From the NCBI GenBank assembly GCA_031177445.1, contig JAPSGP010000156.1:1-6929 (forward strand): a stretch of DNA of 6,929 nucleotides, read 5' to 3'. Shown here one piece after another: positions 5,950-6,929 of the stretch. This DNA is from Acidimicrobiia bacterium (GTDB lineage: Bacteria; Actinomycetota; Acidimicrobiia; IMCC26256; JACDBD01). Position numbers and translations under genes: made by a program. Each line of letters starts with the position of its first letter. Positions within the stretch are counted from its first letter, which is position 1. Below the pieces are notes generated by a model. It was not told the origin of the DNA, ran no database searches, and saw only the letters and a list, made by a program, of their open reading frames with translations.

Positions 5950-6929
5950 TCACACCCGGGCGTCGCCACCCCCTGCCGCCGCCCTCGGGAAAGCGATCAC
6001 CTGGAGGTTGAGCGGCAGCTCGCTCCGGTGCGCGCCGACGTACGTCTCGTCGAGCTGCGCCGCCGCTCCCTGCTGGACGTCCTCGATCGGGTTGGTGACG
6101 AGCCCCTCGCCGACGAACGCGCCGAACTCGTACGGAAGGCCGTCCGCGCGGAACGGTGAGGGCCCGTCCATCACGTGGAAGTGCAGGTGCGGGCCGTCGG
6201 TGTTGCCCGTGTTGCCGAGCAGCCCCAGGACCTGGCCCGCCTTCACCCGGTCGCCCTTGGCGACCTGCACGCTTCCTGGCTGGAGGTGCGCGTAGTAGGC
6301 GAAGCGACCGCGCCCGATGTCGACGACGATGGAGTTGCCGCCCGCGGTCTGCACGGTCGCGTTCGGGTCGCGGCTGCCCGGGACCTGCTCGGGATGGCCG
6401 TCCTCGACCTGGACCACCCGGCCCGCTGCCACCGAGTGGACCTCGGCGCCGAAGCCCGGGTAGCTCTCGGGGTCGTCGACCGGGCCCGAGAACAGCTTGA
6501 GCTCGTCGTCGAGCTGCACGAAGTCGATGGCGAAGCGCTCGGGTACGTGGATGGTGCCGTCGATGGGGAGCGTCGCGCCCCGATGCGCGGTGATGTCGCC
6601 ACAGCACCCGTTGCCGACGACCCAGTGTTCGCCGGTCAGGGGCGGGGCCACGACGACCGCCCGGGTGCGTGTGACCCGCTGTGAGACACCCACGAAGGCC
6701 TCGCTCTGGGTCCCGGCACTGTCGGTCAAGTCGTAGGCGACGCGGTGCTTCAAACTGCGCGGCGCCTCGGTGCGCGCGGGAAGCGTCACGTCCATGAACA
6801 GGATCCCGCCGGCGCCGGGTGCGAGCACGGTGCCGATATCGCCACCGTCGACCCGCAACGTTCGCGCGAGCGCGGTCCCGTCCATCTTCGTCAGTACTGC
6901 GTTCCCGTTGAATGGATCGAGCGCCTCGA
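5950..6929 (-). CDS. M23 (LytM-like) peptidase family protein, N-terminus beyond window
   Basis: The visible part is 325 residues ending at a TGA (5952-5950); the frame is open to base 6929, so the ATG at 6885 is probably internal. Numbered from that Met, residues 1-80 form a beta-rich, probably Ig-like region. The M23 domain follows: GCCGD (93-97), AHRG (100-103), RFAIDF (117-122) with Asp121, GAEVHSVAAGRVVQV (146-160), GGNSIVVDIG (182-191), YYAHL (197-201) with His200, VKAGQVLGLLGNTGNT (214-229), and HLHFH (233-237). M23 enzymes cut peptide links in peptidoglycan using zinc held by His, Asp and the second His of HxH. Here Asp121, His200, His233 and His235 are present, but the residue four before Asp121, usually His, is Arg117. 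The C-terminal tail (about 262-311) has no recognised domain. Secretion is expected from the family but the signal region is off the window. Peptidase activity is therefore uncertain; the family call is firm. Confidence 0.9.
   Translation of the reverse strand, partial: EALDPFNGNAVLTKMDGTALARTLRVDGGDIGTVLAPGAGGILFMDVTLPARTEAPRSLKHRVAYDLTDSAGTQSEAFVGVSQRVTRTRAVVVAPPLTGEHWVVGNGCCGDITAHRGATLPIDGTIHVPERFAIDFVQLDDELKLFSGPVDDPESYPGFGAEVHSVAAGRVVQVEDGHPEQVPGSRDPNATVQTAGGNSIVVDIGRGRFAYYAHLQPGSVQVAKGDRVKAGQVLGLLGNTGNTDGPHLHFHVMDGPSPFRADGLPYEFGAFVGEGLVTNPIEDVQQGAAAQLDETYVGAHRSELPLNLQVIAFPRAAAGGGDARV

Noticed and set aside
5249..6295. Plus-strand open frame opposite the SDR and peptidase genes
   Set aside because: No motif or ribosome site supports it, and it spans the end of one real gene and the start of another on the other strand.
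5924..6607. Upstream extension of the SDR into the M23 gene
   Set aside because: The extension is Arg/Pro/Gly-rich shadow of the peptidase gene, and the Rossmann fold begins normally just after the ATG at 5923.

Overview
The window reads as a chromosomal fragment of a GC-rich actinobacterium. By eye about two thirds of bases are G or C, third codon positions are strongly G/C, two starts are GTG, and there is a lipoprotein with an actinobacterial-looking PQQ-dehydrogenase-type propeller. A class such as Acidimicrobiia or a Mycobacterium-like lineage would fit, but no marker gene settles the taxonomy. It is densely packed: seven genes, no intergenic gap over about 75 bases, and no RNA gene, insertion sequence, CRISPR array, long repeat or phage gene seen.

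Layout. Positions 3921 down to 1, minus strand: a probable operon in the order alpha/beta hydrolase (3921-3151), cytochrome P450 (3154-1961, overlapping the hydrolase by ATGA), a type I periplasmic-binding-fold protein without a visible signal peptide (1917-577), and the start of a polytopic membrane protein (505-1, cut by the window edge). Positions 3989-5122, plus strand: a lipoprotein of the glucose/sorbosone dehydrogenase (PQQ-dependent sugar dehydrogenase-like) family, divergent from the operon. Positions 6929-5129, minus strand: a secreted-type M23 (LytM-like) metallopeptidase homologue, cut at its N-terminus by the window edge, followed 26 bases later by a short-chain dehydrogenase/reductase (SDR). 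The SDR and the lipoprotein gene converge with only 6 bases between their stop codons.

How the genes may work together. The hydrolase, P450 and binding-fold protein look like one transcription unit. A P450 monooxygenase plus a hydrolase suggests oxidation and hydrolysis of a small hydrophobic compound, and the binding-fold protein may sense or bind that compound. The substrate cannot be read from the sequence, and no ferredoxin, ferredoxin reductase, ABC permease/ATPase or regulator lies in the window. The sugar-dehydrogenase-like lipoprotein, the M23 protein and the SDR have no evident link to that unit.

No clearly new system is evident. The points most worth a second look are the signal-less binding protein inside the P450 operon, the P450 ribosome binding site folded into a hairpin within the hydrolase gene, the M23 domain lacking its usual first zinc histidine, and an SDR whose usual Asn and Ser catalytic positions hold Gly and Ala.
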